DNA of 64,000 nt from Streptomyces sp. NBC_00376. Its GTDB lineage: Bacteria; Actinomycetota; Actinomycetes; Streptomycetales; Streptomycetaceae. The stretch lies in contig NZ_CP107960.1 in assembly GCF_036077095.1 (NCBI RefSeq), positions 2,294,001-2,358,000 on the forward strand, read 5' to 3'. Below are positions 24,982 through 33,366 of the stretch, piece after piece. The position numbers and the translations under genes are program-made. The notes beneath the pieces were generated by a model, which ran no database searches, was not told the DNA's origin, and was given only the letters and a program-made list of their open reading frames with translations. Positions within the stretch are counted from its first letter, which is position 1. Each line of letters opens with the position of its first letter.

Positions 24982-26376
24982 TCAGCCCTGCGGGCCGTTG
25001 CGCGGCACCGAGACCGTGACCCGCAGCCCGTGCGGCTCACGGGCCGCGTAGCTCAGGGAGCCGCCGCAGGCCGCCAGGAGCGCCTGCGAGATGGAGAGCC
25101 CGAGGCCGGATCCCTTGATGTTCTGGTGCTGGGTGCTGCGCCAGAACCGGTCGCCGATGCGTTCCATCTCCTGTGCGGTGAGGCCGGGCCCGCGGTCGGC
25201 GACGACGACCGTGACGTCATCGCGGCCGGAGGCGACCGTGACGACGACCTCTTCCTCGGCAGGAGTGAATTTCAGGGCGTTGTCGATGATCGCGTCGAGG
25301 GCGCTCGACAACGCGATGGGGTCCACCCAGGCGGTCACCGCGGACGAGCCGTCCGCCCGGAGCCGTACCCCCTTCTCCTCGCCGACCGGCCGCCAGGACG
25401 CGACGCGCTCCGCGGTGAGCGCGCCGATGTCCGTGAGCTGCAGATCGGCCGCGGCGTGTTCGGCCAGCGCCAGGTCGAGCAGGTCGTCGAGGACCTGCGC
25501 GAGGCGCTTGCCCTCCATGCGCACGGAGGCGATCTCCTCGTTGCCCTCGGGGAGTTCCAGCGCGAGGAGCTCGATCCGCAGCAGCAGCGCGGCAAGGGGG
25601 TTGCGCAACTGGTGCGAGGCGTCGGCGACAAAGGCGCGCTGCTGCTCCAGTACGTCCTCGACGTTGTCGGCCATCTCGTTGAACGAACGGGCCAGGCGCC
25701 TGAGTTCCGGTGGCCCGCCGGAAGCCGCGACCCGCGATCGCATGCGTCCGCTGGCGATGTCATGGGTGGCCGCGTCCAGCGTCCGCACCGGCAGCAGGAC
25801 CCAGCCGGTGAGGCGGATCGCGGCGCCGACGGCGACCAGCATCGCGATCGCTTCTCCGGCCGCGATCAGCAGCCAGCCGCGGATCGTGCGCGAGCGCATC
25901 TCGTCGGTGGGCGAGTCGAGGACCACCACGGCGACGACGTCGCCGTCCCGTACGACGGGCGAGGCGACGACGACCCTGCCGTTCTGCCACGGCCAGACCT
26001 GTGGTGGATCGTGGCTGCGCCGCCCGAGCAGGGCCTCCTTGAACGCCTCGCGCCCCTCCCCCTCCAGCGGCAGCTGCCAGGCGGCGGGGGCCTTGGCCAT
26101 GGCGCTGTCGTCGCGGCGGAAGATACCGGCGCGGATGCCGTACACGGACGCGTAGGTGTCGAGTTCGTTGCGCAGGGTGCGCCGGCGCTCGTCGTATCCG
26201 GCGACCGGATCGGTCATGAACTGCGCGAGTGCGGCGAAGCGTGCCGTGTCGTCGATGCGGTCGATGACGACGCGTTGCTGCTGGGCGGCGGCCACGCTGA
26301 CGGCCAGCGGGAAGCCGAGAGCGAGCAGTACGCCCGCCATGAGAACGATGAGCAGGGGAAGCAGCCGGGTGCGCAC
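24982..26376 (-). CDS. Sensor histidine kinase of two-component system
   Basis: The 464-residue kinase has two membrane helices (LLPLLIVLMAGVLLALGFPLAVSVA at the N terminus and IRGWLLIAAGEAIAMLVAVGAAIRLTGWVLL near 175) flanking an extracytoplasmic sensor region. A HAMP domain follows, then HisKA with phosphoacceptor His in FVADASHQLRNPL, and HATPase with DNALKFTP (N box), DRGPGL (G1) and KGSGLGLSISQ (G2). Starts at GTG 26376, 16 bases after the response-regulator gene, with which it forms an operon. Stimulus unknown; the facing TAXI binding protein is a candidate partner. Confidence 0.93.
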   Translation of the reverse strand: MRTRLLPLLIVLMAGVLLALGFPLAVSVAAAQQQRVVIDRIDDTARFAALAQFMTDPVAGYDERRRTLRNELDTYASVYGIRAGIFRRDDSAMAKAPAAWQLPLEGEGREAFKEALLGRRSHDPPQVWPWQNGRVVVASPVVRDGDVVAVVVLDSPTDEMRSRTIRGWLLIAAGEAIAMLVAVGAAIRLTGWVLLPVRTLDAATHDIASGRMRSRVAASGGPPELRRLARSFNEMADNVEDVLEQQRAFVADASHQLRNPLAALLLRIELLALELPEGNEEIASVRMEGKRLAQVLDDLLDLALAEHAAADLQLTDIGALTAERVASWRPVGEEKGVRLRADGSSAVTAWVDPIALSSALDAIIDNALKFTPAEEEVVVTVASGRDDVTVVVADRGPGLTAQEMERIGDRFWRSTQHQNIKGSGLGLSISQALLAACGGSLSYAAREPHGLRVTVSVPRNGPQG

Positions 26377-26391
26377 CTGGGACGTACGCCT

Positions 26392-27084
26392 CTACGCGGA
26401 CGGCGCGACGAGGCGGTAGCCGACTCCGCGCACCGTCTCGATCAGTGCGGGCAGCCGCAGCTTGGAGCGCAGGGATGCGACGTGCACTTCGAGCGTGCGC
26501 CCCGTGCCCTCCCAGCTCGTACGCCACACCTCGCTGATGATCTGCTCCCGGCGGAACACCACTCCGGGCCGCTGGGCGAGCAGCGCGAGCAGGTCGAACT
26601 CCTTGCGGGTGAGCTGGACTTCCGATCCGTCGACGCTGACCTTGCGGGTCGGCAGCTCGATGTGGACATGGCCGAGACGCAGCCCTGCGACGGGCATGGG
26701 CACGGTGTCCTCGCCCGGTGCCTTGCGCCGGCTGACGGCGTGGATTCGGGCGAGGAGTTCGCCGGTGTCGTACGGCTTGACCACGTAGTCGTCGGCGCCG
26801 AGGTTGAGGCCGTGGATCCGCGACCGTACGTCGGCGCGCGCGGTCACCATGATCACCGGGGTGGAGGTGCGCTTGCGGATCTTCCCGCACACCTCGTACC
26901 CGTCCTGGTCGGGCAGACCGAGATCGAGGAGCACGACACCGAACGGCTCCGTGTCGGCGGGCAGCAGGGCCTGCAGGGCCTCCTCGCCGCTGCGCGCGTG
27001 CACGACCCGGAAGCCGTGCCGGGCGAGGATCGCGGAGAGGGCGGCGGCGACATGATTGTCGTCCTCGACGAGCAGCAGTCTCAT
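26392..27084 (-). CDS. OmpR/PhoB-family response regulator
   Basis: The 230-residue regulator has a receiver domain (LLLVEDDNHVA; phosphoacceptor Asp in VVLLDLGLPDQDG; Lys in VVKPYDTGELLARI) and a winged-helix DNA-binding domain (VQLTRKEFDLLALLAQRPG, RTLEVHVASLRSKL, VRGVGYRLVAP). ATG 27084 has GGGAGG closely upstream. Cotranscribed with the downstream kinase. Confidence 0.94.
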   Translation of the reverse strand: MRLLLVEDDNHVAAALSAILARHGFRVVHARSGEEALQALLPADTEPFGVVLLDLGLPDQDGYEVCGKIRKRTSTPVIMVTARADVRSRIHGLNLGADDYVVKPYDTGELLARIHAVSRRKAPGEDTVPMPVAGLRLGHVHIELPTRKVSVDGSEVQLTRKEFDLLALLAQRPGVVFRREQIISEVWRTSWEGTGRTLEVHVASLRSKLRLPALIETVRGVGYRLVAPSA

Positions 27085-27430
27085 GGCCTCCCTCTCCAGT
27101 TCTCCGATGGTTGCGACGGGACGCCGGCCGGCAGGCGTCGGCGGGTGTCGGTGCGGTCTCGGTACGCTCCTCGTCACTTCCCCGTACCGAGGCGTTTCAC
27201 GTCATGGCGTACCAGGGCATCCACTCCGATGAGAGGCAGGTCAGTCAAGGCCTGCCCGCCGCATCCGGCCATCTGTTATCCACCCGGTACGCCACGGGCG
27301 TCACACCCCGCACCCCCTTCACACGGAGTGTCCGGTTGCCGCCGGATCGTTATCCTCAATTTCCGCTCAGATGTAATGACGCTGGTAGCACCGCGTCACT
27401 AGGGTCCTTCCCAACCGAGGAGGACGGAGC
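27085..27430. other. Response regulator / gluA divergent intergenic region
   Basis: About 346 bases without a convincing gene, holding the promoters of the two-component operon (minus) and gluABCD (plus). I could not find a consensus promoter with correct spacing. The sequence near 27345-27380 is less G/C-rich and is the likeliest promoter area for gluA. GAGGAGGACGG before 27431 is the ribosome-binding site. Confidence 0.5.
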
Positions 27431-28225
27431 ATGAAGCCGATGAGCGGAGTTTCAGTGACCAAGGGTGCCGGGGACGCCGCGCCTGCGGCGGACGACCTTG
27501 TCGTGCTGAGCAACGTCAACAAGCACTTCGGCGCACTGCATGTGCTCCAGGACATCGACCTGACGATCGCCCGTGGCGAGGTCGTGGTCGTCATCGGGCC
27601 CTCCGGGTCCGGGAAGTCCACGCTGTGCCGCACGATCAACCGCTTGGAGACGATCGACTCGGGCGCCATCTCGATCGACGGCAAGCCGCTGCCCGCGGAG
27701 GGCAGGGAACTGGCCAGGCTGCGTGCCGATGTCGGCATGGTTTTCCAGTCGTTCAATCTCTTCGCGCACAAGACGGTGCTCGAAAACGTGATGCTGGGGC
27801 AGATCAAGGTCCGCAAGACGGACAAGAAGGCTGCCGAGGACAAGGCCCGTTCACTGCTGGACCGGGTGGGTGTGGCTACGCAGGCCGACAAGTACCCCGC
27901 TCAGCTCTCCGGCGGCCAGCAGCAACGCGTGGCCATCGCACGGGCGTTGGCGATGGACCCGAAGGTGATCCTCTTCGACGAGCCGACCTCCGCGCTCGAC
28001 CCGGAGATGATCAACGAGGTGCTGGAGGTCATGCAGCAGCTCGCCCGGGACGGCATGACGATGGTCGTCGTCACCCATGAGATGGGCTTCGCGCGCTCGG
28101 CCGCGAACCGGGTCGTCTTCATGGCCGACGGAAAGATCGTCGAAGAGGCCACGCCCGACCAGTTCTTCAGCAACCCGCGCAGTGACCGGGCCAAGGACTT
28201 CCTGTCGAAGATCCTTCACCACTGA
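27431..28225 (+). CDS. gluA: Glutamate ABC transporter ATP-binding protein
   Basis: The 264-residue ATPase energises glutamate uptake. Walker A is [10 protein letters not shown] loop [11 protein letters not shown], signature [15 protein letters not shown], Walker [15 protein letters not shown] and the switch His in VVVTHEMGF. This is the polar-amino-acid (GlnQ) class. An excellent ribosome-binding site, GAGGAGGACGG, precedes the ATG. First gene of gluABCD, whose order (ATPase, binding protein, two permeases) matches the actinobacterial gluABCD operon. Confidence 0.96.
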   Translation: MKPMSGVSVTKGAGDAAPAADDLVVLSNVNKHFGALHVLQDIDLTIARGEVVVVIGPSGSGKSTLCRTINRLETIDSGAISIDGKPLPAEGRELARLRADVGMVFQSFNLFAHKTVLENVMLGQIKVRKTDKKAAEDKARSLLDRVGVATQADKYPAQLSGGQQQRVAIARALAMDPKVILFDEPTSALDPEMINEVLEVMQQLARDGMTMVVVTHEMGFARSAANRVVFMADGKIVEEATPDQFFSNPRSDRAKDFLSKILHH

Positions 28226-28315
28226 ATGATCACGCACTGCACTGATTGATCCTGCACCGCCGGGCCCCGGACCGGCTGATCACTCACATCGCGTCAACTC
28301 TTAGGGAAAACCACC

Positions 28316-29152
28316 ATGCAGCTTCGTAAGGTCACCGCCGCCTCGGCCGCCGTGCTCGCCCTCGCCATCACCGCCACCGCCTGTGGCTCCGACAAGGAGG
28401 ACGGCGGCTCGGGCGACGGCAAGAAGATCACGATCGGCATCAAGATCGACCAGCCGGGCATCGGTCTGAAGACCCCGGACGGCAAGTACACCGGCTTCGA
28501 CGTCGATGTCGCCACGTACGTGGCCAAGGAACTCGGCTACGACGCCAAGGACATCGTCTTCAAGGAGACCAAGAGCGCCGACCGCGAGACGGCGATCGAG
28601 CGCGGTGACGTGAAGTTCATCGCCGCCTCCTACTCGATCAACGACGAGCGCCTGCAGAAGGTGGACTTCGCCGGTCCCTACCTGCTGGCCCACCAGGACA
28701 TCCTGGTCCGCGCCGACGACGCCTCGATCAAGTCCCCGGCCGACCTGAACAACAAGAAGCTGTGCTCGGTCGCCGGCTCGACCTCGGCGAAGAACGTCAA
28801 GGACAAGCTGGCGCCGAAGGCGCAGCTCCAGACGTACGGCGGCTACTCGGAGTGCCTGACCGGCCTGGAGAACAAGGCCATCGACGCACTGACCACCGAT
28901 GACAGCATCCTGGCGGGCTACGCCTCGCAGGCGAACTTCCAGGGCAAGTTCAAGCTGGCCGGCTTCAAGATGACCAACGAGAACTACGGCATCGGTCTGA
29001 AGAAGGGCGACGCCGACCTCAAGAAGAAGATCGACGCCGCGCTCACCAAGATGGTCTCGGACGGTTCCTGGGACAAGGCCGTGAAGGACAACTTCGGTCC
29101 GGCGAACTACAAGAACGAGCCCGCCCCGAAGATCGGCAACATCGTCAAGTGA
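28316..29152 (+). CDS. gluB: Glutamate-binding lipoprotein
   Basis: The 278-residue precursor has a signal peptide ending in the lipobox ITATAC and then the SBP family 3 fold (GKKITIGIKIDQPGIGLK, YTGFDVDVATYVAKELGY, VKFIAASYSINDERLQKVDF, LCSVAGSTSAKNV). It delivers L-glutamate (by homology) to the GluCD permease. It lies 90 bases after gluA; a stable hairpin after it probably raises its transcript level relative to the permeases. Confidence 0.95.
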   Translation: MQLRKVTAASAAVLALAITATACGSDKEDGGSGDGKKITIGIKIDQPGIGLKTPDGKYTGFDVDVATYVAKELGYDAKDIVFKETKSADRETAIERGDVKFIAASYSINDERLQKVDFAGPYLLAHQDILVRADDASIKSPADLNNKKLCSVAGSTSAKNVKDKLAPKAQLQTYGGYSECLTGLENKAIDALTTDDSILAGYASQANFQGKFKLAGFKMTNENYGIGLKKGDADLKKKIDAALTKMVSDGSWDKAVKDNFGPANYKNEPAPKIGNIVK

Positions 29153-29166
29153 AGCAGGGCTGACCG

Positions 29167-29195
29167 GGCGCGCCGTCCGTGAACGGCGGCGCGCC
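29167..29195 (+). terminator. Intercistronic hairpin between gluB and gluC
   Basis: GGCGCGCC (29167-29174) pairs with GGCGCGCC (29188-29195), with an inner CCGT/ACGG stem (29177-29180 with 29183-29186). Such hairpins after the binding-protein gene of ABC operons cause partial termination or protect the upstream mRNA, allowing excess binding protein. Confidence 0.6.
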
Positions 29196-29227
29196 GTGCC
29201 CTCCTAGACGCGGAAGCGCGGGAGATC

Positions 29228-29893
29228 GTGTTCGACTTTCTTGAAGGTTACGACCTGCTGGGGGCCTTCTGGGTGACGGTGCAACTCGCCGTCTACTCCG
29301 CCCTCGGCTCCCTCATATGGGGAACGCTGCTGGCCGGCATGAAGGTCAGCCCGGTCCCCCTGATGCGCGGCTTCGCCACCGCGTACGTGAACGTGGTCCG
29401 GAACATTCCGCTGACCGTGATCATTGTCTTCTCGTCGCTGGGCCTGAACCAGACGCTGACCATCTCGCTCGGCGCCGATGTCATCGAAGACATCAACTTC
29501 CGGCTGGCCGTACTCGCCCTGGTCGCCTACACGGCCGCCTTCGTCTGCGAGGCGCTGCGCTCGGGCATCAACACGGTGCCGGTCGGCCAGGCCGAGGCGG
29601 CGCGCGCACTCGGGCTGAGCTTCACGCAGGTACTGCGGCTGATCATCCTTCCTCAGGCGTTCCGTGCGGTGGTCAACCCGTTGTCCAACGTGCTGATCGC
29701 GCTGACGAAGAACACCACGGTCGCCTCCGCGATCGGCGTCGTCGAAGCCTCGTACCTGATGAAGGACATGATCGAGGCCGAGGCCCAGCTGATCCTGATC
29801 GCACTGGTCTTCGCGTTCGGCTTCGTCGTCCTGACCCTCCCGACCGGCCTGATCCTCGGCTGGGTGAGCAAGAAGGTGGCGGTGAAGCGATGA
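29228..29893 (+). CDS. gluC: Glutamate ABC transporter permease
   Basis: The 221-residue inner-membrane subunit has the HisM/GlnP-type permease domain: FWVTVQLAVYSALGS, NVVRNIPLTVII, and the EAA loop CEALRSGINTVPVGQAEAARALGLSFTQ that contacts GluA. GTG 29228 follows GGGAG. Its stop overlaps the gluD start by four bases (ATGA). Confidence 0.95.
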   Translation: MFDFLEGYDLLGAFWVTVQLAVYSALGSLIWGTLLAGMKVSPVPLMRGFATAYVNVVRNIPLTVIIVFSSLGLNQTLTISLGADVIEDINFRLAVLALVAYTAAFVCEALRSGINTVPVGQAEAARALGLSFTQVLRLIILPQAFRAVVNPLSNVLIALTKNTTVASAIGVVEASYLMKDMIEAEAQLILIALVFAFGFVVLTLPTGLILGWVSKKVAVKR

Positions 29894-30789
29894 GTTCCGT
29901 CCTCTACGACGCCCAGGGCCCCCGCGCCAAGCAGCGCAACATCCTCTACACGGTGCTGTTCGTGCTGTGCGCCGCGGCCGTGGTGTGGTGGGTGTACGAC
30001 GGTCTGGCCGAGAAGCACCAGCTCGACTGGATCAAGTGGAAGCCCTTCTTCACCAGCTCCCAGCCATGGGAGACGTACATCTGGCCGGGCCTCCAGAGCA
30101 CGCTCAAGGCGGCGTTCTTCGCCCTGATCATCGCGCTGCCGCTCGGAGCGCTCTTCGGTGTCGGCCGGCTCTCCGACCACCGGTGGGTACGGGTACCGGC
30201 CGGCGTGGTCGTGGAGTTCTTCCGCGCCATTCCGGTGCTGATCCTGATGATCATCGCGAACGCGGTGTACTCGGAGTACACGACCATCAGCACCGACGAC
30301 CGTCCCCTGTACGCCGTGGTGACCGGTCTGGTGCTGTACAACGCGTCCGTGCTCGCCGAGATCGTGCGCGCCGGCATCCACACCCTTCCGAAGGGCCAGG
30401 GCGAGGCCGCCAAGGCTCTCGGCATGCGCAAGGGCCAGACCATGGTGTTCGTGCTGCTGCCGCAGGCGGTGACGGCGATGCTGCCGGCGATCGTCAGCCA
30501 GCTCGTCGTCATCGTGAAGGACACCGCGCTGGGCGGCGCCGTGATGACCTTCCCCGAGCTGCTGGCCTCGATCCGCCCGATGGCTGCCAACTACGGCGCG
30601 AACACCATCGCGTGCTTCACCGTCATCGCCCTGATCTACCTCCTGGTGAACTTCGCGCTCACCTCGTTCGCGAGCTGGCTGGAGCGCTGGCTCCGGCGCA
30701 CCAAGAAGGCGAAGGGCACCGCGCCCGGGGGCGCACCCGAGACGGTCGGTACGCCGTCGCTCGTCGTCGATGACGGGCGCGCCGTCTGA
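29890..30789 (+). CDS. gluD: Glutamate ABC transporter permease
   Basis: The 299-residue second permease subunit has an extended N terminus (one extra membrane segment ILYTVLFVLCAAAVVWWV), then the same permease domain (GLQSTLKAAFFALIIALPLG, FFRAIPVLILM, and EAA loop AEIVRAGIHTLPKGQGEAAKALGM). It starts at ATG 29890 inside the gluC stop, so it is translationally coupled. Its C-terminal tail is Lys/Gly/Pro-rich and cytosolic. Last gene of the operon; a hairpin follows. Confidence 0.95.
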   Translation: MSSVLYDAQGPRAKQRNILYTVLFVLCAAAVVWWVYDGLAEKHQLDWIKWKPFFTSSQPWETYIWPGLQSTLKAAFFALIIALPLGALFGVGRLSDHRWVRVPAGVVVEFFRAIPVLILMIIANAVYSEYTTISTDDRPLYAVVTGLVLYNASVLAEIVRAGIHTLPKGQGEAAKALGMRKGQTMVFVLLPQAVTAMLPAIVSQLVVIVKDTALGGAVMTFPELLASIRPMAANYGANTIACFTVIALIYLLVNFALTSFASWLERWLRRTKKAKGTAPGGAPETVGTPSLVVDDGRAV

Positions 30790-30811
30790 CGGACCGTCGC
30801 ACGGAGTTCCC

Positions 30812-30843
30812 GAGGGGCGGTGGCAGATGAGCCACCGCCCCTC
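30812..30843 (+). terminator. Terminator of gluABCD
   Basis: GAGGGGCGGTGGC (30812-30824) is perfectly complementary to GCCACCGCCCCTC (30831-30843), with a 6-base loop, 23 bases past the gluD stop. Confidence 0.8.
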
Positions 30844-30861
30844 ACCGCTCTTCGGTGTCGC

Positions 30862-30890
30862 TTGACGCAAGCACCGGCAGTAGGTTGCAT
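30862..30890 (+). promoter_or_regulatory. Possible promoter of FAD monooxygenase gene
   Basis: TTGACG (30862-30867) and TTGCAT (30885-30890) are separated by 17 bases, in the gap after the glu terminator. The -10 element is poor, so this is tentative. Confidence 0.3.
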
Positions 30891-31010
30891 ACGTTCTGTG
30901 ATCGCGCCCCCTGTCCTCTCCGTCGCCACACCTCCTCAACCCTCCATCCACCTTCCGAGCCGCTCGCTTCGCGCGTCCGCGTCGTGTGAACGGATCCCAG
31001 GAGTCGCGCC

Positions 31011-32624
31011 GTGGACCCGGTGATCGTCGTCGGTGCCGGGCCGGTCGGCCTGGCGCTGTCGCTCGCCCTCGCGGCGCAGGGCGTTCCCTCCGTCCTGCTC
31101 GACGAGGACCCGGGCAAGGACGAGACGCGCCCCGCCCGCACCGTGGTGCTGCGCGAGGACACCGCGGCCCTGGTGGAGCGGCTGGGCTGCAAGGCGCTCC
31201 GGCACGAGGGGGTGCGGTGGTCCGGGTGGCGGTCGATGCGGCGCAGGCAACTGGTGCGTGAGCTGCCGCTCGGCGAGGACTCCGCCGAGGGTGATCCGTT
31301 GCCGGCCCCGATCCATCTGCCCCAGCACGTACTGGCGCGCGGGCTGCGGGAGGCGGTGGCCGCGCAGGATCTGGTGCGGGTGGCCCCCTACAGCCGGATC
31401 GACACCCTGGAGCAGGACGCCACCGGCGTCACCGTGCACACCAGGGAGCCGAACGCGACCTGGTGGCGCGGGAGTTACCTGGTGGGCTGCGACGGCGCCA
31501 GGTCCACCGTGCGCAAGCTGCTCGACATCCGGTTCCCCGGGCGTACGGCGGTGGAACGGCATGCCGTCGCGGCGCTGCGCACCGAGCTGCCCTGGCCCGG
31601 ACAGGCCGTGCTGCACCGGCTGCCGCCGTGGCGAACCGGCGGCGCCGAGGTCACGGCGCGGCCGCTGCCGGACGGCGTCTGGCGGCTGGACTGGCTGCTG
31701 CCGCCGCGCGGCGAGCTCGTCACCCCGGACGCCCTGATCACCCGGGTCCGGGACACCTTGGCGGGCTGGTGCGGGGAGACACCGCCGTACGAGCTGCTGG
31801 ACACGGGCGTGTACACGCTGCACCACCGGCTCGCCCTGCGCTGGCGGGTGGACCGGGCCTTCCTGGCCGGCGACGCCGCCCATCTGTTGGGGGCGCTGGG
31901 CACCCAGGGGCTCGACGAGGGGCTGCGGGACGTCGAGAACCTGGCCTGGAAGCTGGCCCAGGACTGGCACCACGGCGCTTCCGACGGACTGCTCGACAGT
32001 TACCAGGCCGAGCGCCGGGCCGCGGTCGCCGCACGGCTGCGCGCCGCGGACCAGTCGTTGCCGATACTGCGGGGCGCCGGAGGGCTGCGGACGCTGGTCC
32101 CGGGGAGCGCACGGGAGCACGATTCGCTGCTCGCCGACGGGCATCTGGGCTGCGGCCCCCTCGGTGCGCCCCCCTCATACTCGCATTCGCCCCTTGCGCC
32201 CCCACGCGCCGAGGCACACACATCTGTCGGTACGCCCCCCGGTGCGCCGGTGGCCGATGTGCGGGTGACAGCCCCCGACGGGACGACCGTACGGCTCCGG
32301 GAACGGCTGGGGCAGGGGCATCTGCTGGTGGTTCTGGTGGCACCCGGAACCGGGGTCTGGGACCGCCGTCACTGGATGACCGCCGGTGTCATGCCCCGCC
32401 TCGCCGCCGCCGTCGACGCCCTGCCGATGAAGGGCGAGCTGCTGGTGACCGAGAGCTACCCGGGAGCGTCGGCCCACACCGTGCTGCTGGTCAGACCGGA
32501 CGGTCATCTCGTGGCGTCGTTCGGCGGGGTGCAGCCTCGGGATCTCTTCGCGGCGGCGGACGCGGTACGTGGTGGAGCGGTGCGCGCCGCCGTACGTTCC
32601 GACCAGACTGCGGGCATCAATTGA
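31011..32624 (+). CDS. FAD-dependent monooxygenase (PheA/TfdB family)
   Basis: The 537-residue protein belongs to the group A flavin hydroxylases. The N-terminal Rossmann motif VIVVGAGPVGLALSLALA binds FAD, DGARSTVRKLL is the DG motif, and GDAAHLLGALGTQGLDEGL is the second FAD motif, where the usual P(x)GGQG is changed to LGTQG. A C-terminal thioredoxin-like domain follows a low-complexity insert (about residues 383-409, Pro/Ser/Ala-rich). GTG 31011 follows AGGAG. It stands alone; the substrate, probably an aromatic, is unknown. The next promoter-like element overlaps its stop codon. Confidence 0.9.
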   Translation: MDPVIVVGAGPVGLALSLALAAQGVPSVLLDEDPGKDETRPARTVVLREDTAALVERLGCKALRHEGVRWSGWRSMRRRQLVRELPLGEDSAEGDPLPAPIHLPQHVLARGLREAVAAQDLVRVAPYSRIDTLEQDATGVTVHTREPNATWWRGSYLVGCDGARSTVRKLLDIRFPGRTAVERHAVAALRTELPWPGQAVLHRLPPWRTGGAEVTARPLPDGVWRLDWLLPPRGELVTPDALITRVRDTLAGWCGETPPYELLDTGVYTLHHRLALRWRVDRAFLAGDAAHLLGALGTQGLDEGLRDVENLAWKLAQDWHHGASDGLLDSYQAERRAAVAARLRAADQSLPILRGAGGLRTLVPGSAREHDSLLADGHLGCGPLGAPPSYSHSPLAPPRAEAHTSVGTPPGAPVADVRVTAPDGTTVRLRERLGQGHLLVVLVAPGTGVWDRRHWMTAGVMPRLAAAVDALPMKGELLVTESYPGASAHTVLLVRPDGHLVASFGGVQPRDLFAAADAVRGGAVRAAVRSDQTAGIN

Positions 32625-32649
32625 CCGATGCGGACGCAGATGGTGTACT
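32621..32649 (+). promoter_or_regulatory. Candidate promoter of the cysteine leader/dioxygenase operon
   Basis: TTGACC (32621-32626) and TGTACT (32644-32649) are separated by exactly 17 bases. A start site 7-8 bases after the -10 would fall at 32656-32657, where a GTG opens the leader reading frame. That would make the leader mRNA leaderless. The -10 lacks the second-position A, so this needs a transcript map. Confidence 0.5.
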
Positions 32650-32656
32650 CCGGAAC

Positions 32657-32743
32657 GTGACCGACACCGATGTGCGCCTGTGGCGGAGGGTCCATATGGA
32701 CCTCGTCCGCTATGCGGGCTGCGTGTGTCGTCCGTCCTGCTGA
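32657..32743 (+). CDS. Cysteine-rich leader peptide, putative attenuator
   Basis: A short frame ends MDLVRYAGCVCRPSC-stop, with Cys codons at 32720, 32726 and 32738, the last just before TGA 32741-32743. Two starts are possible. ATG 32696 has GGAGGG (32685-32690) 5 bases upstream and gives 15 residues. GTG 32657 coincides with the predicted transcription start, would be leaderless, and gives 28 residues including WRRVH before MDL. The arrangement RxH-x-DL-x-R followed by Cys resembles the short leader peptides found before sulfur genes in actinobacteria, where leaderless polycysteine ORFs act as attenuators. The gene downstream is a cysteine dioxygenase. Too short for ordinary gene finding; function inferred. 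Confidence 0.7.
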   Translation: MTDTDVRLWRRVHMDLVRYAGCVCRPSC

Positions 32744-32768
32744 ATCGCCTTCCTCTGCTCCGTCGTGC

Positions 32769-32789
32769 GCCCTGCCGTGCGGGCGGGGC
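32769..32789 (+). promoter_or_regulatory. Hairpin between leader peptide and cysteine dioxygenase
   Basis: GCCCTGCC (32769-32776) pairs with GGCGGGGC (32782-32789), including one G-T pair, around a 5-base loop. It begins 26 bases after the leader stop and ends 28 bases before the dioxygenase start. It could be the attenuator stem controlled by ribosomes on the leader. No U tract follows, so translational or Rho-linked control is as likely as intrinsic termination. Confidence 0.45.
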
Positions 32790-32817
32790 ACCCTCGCGAA
32801 CCCTCAGGACGGTCTCT

Positions 32818-33366
32818 GTGTCTGCCCCTTCGTCACCCTCTGTACGCATGTCCTCTGCCACCGATGACGCTTCCGGTCCGACGGCGGCGGAACTGCTCGA
32901 TTTCGTCCGTGCTGTCGCCGCCGACGCCGAGATCGTCGCCTCGCTCCCGCTCGATCCCGAGGGCCGTACCTGGGTCCAGCTCGAAGGGCCCGACGGCAGC
33001 GAGGCCTGGCTGATCGGCTGGCCGCCGGGTACGGGTACGGGCTGGCACGACCACGCCGACTCGGTCGGCGCCTTCACCACGGCGGCCGGCACGCTCAAGG
33101 AGCTGTCGCTCGCCGCCCGGCTGCCCACCGACGGCTGGAAGACCCTCGAACTCGCCGAGGGCATCGACCGTTCCCGCCGGTTGGCCACCGGCCAGGGCAG
33201 GGCGTTCGGCCGCCACCACGTCCACGAGGTGCTGAACGAGTCGGGCACGGAGCACGCCGTCTCCGTCCACGCGTACTACCCGCCGCTGCCGCAGATCCGT
33301 CGCTACAGCCGTACCGGCGCGGTGCTCCGTCTTGAGCAGGTCGAACGGCCGGAGGACTGGCAGTGA
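32818..33366 (+). CDS. Cysteine dioxygenase-family cupin enzyme
   Basis: The 182-residue protein should oxidise L-cysteine to cysteine sulfinate with Fe(II) and O2. The 3-His iron site is visible as H77 and H79 in GWHDHAD and H136 in GRHHVHEV (H133/H134 also near); the Ser-His-Tyr triad of these enzymes is S149-H151-Y153 in SVHAYYPP. GTG 32818 was chosen because the ATG at 32848 has no ribosome-binding site. The stop overlaps the following rhodanese start (GTGA), so the two are translationally coupled. It lies behind a cysteine-rich leader peptide and hairpin, so expression is probably tied to cysteine supply. Confidence 0.9.
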   Translation: MSAPSSPSVRMSSATDDASGPTAAELLDFVRAVAADAEIVASLPLDPEGRTWVQLEGPDGSEAWLIGWPPGTGTGWHDHADSVGAFTTAAGTLKELSLAARLPTDGWKTLELAEGIDRSRRLATGQGRAFGRHHVHEVLNESGTEHAVSVHAYYPPLPQIRRYSRTGAVLRLEQVERPEDWQ

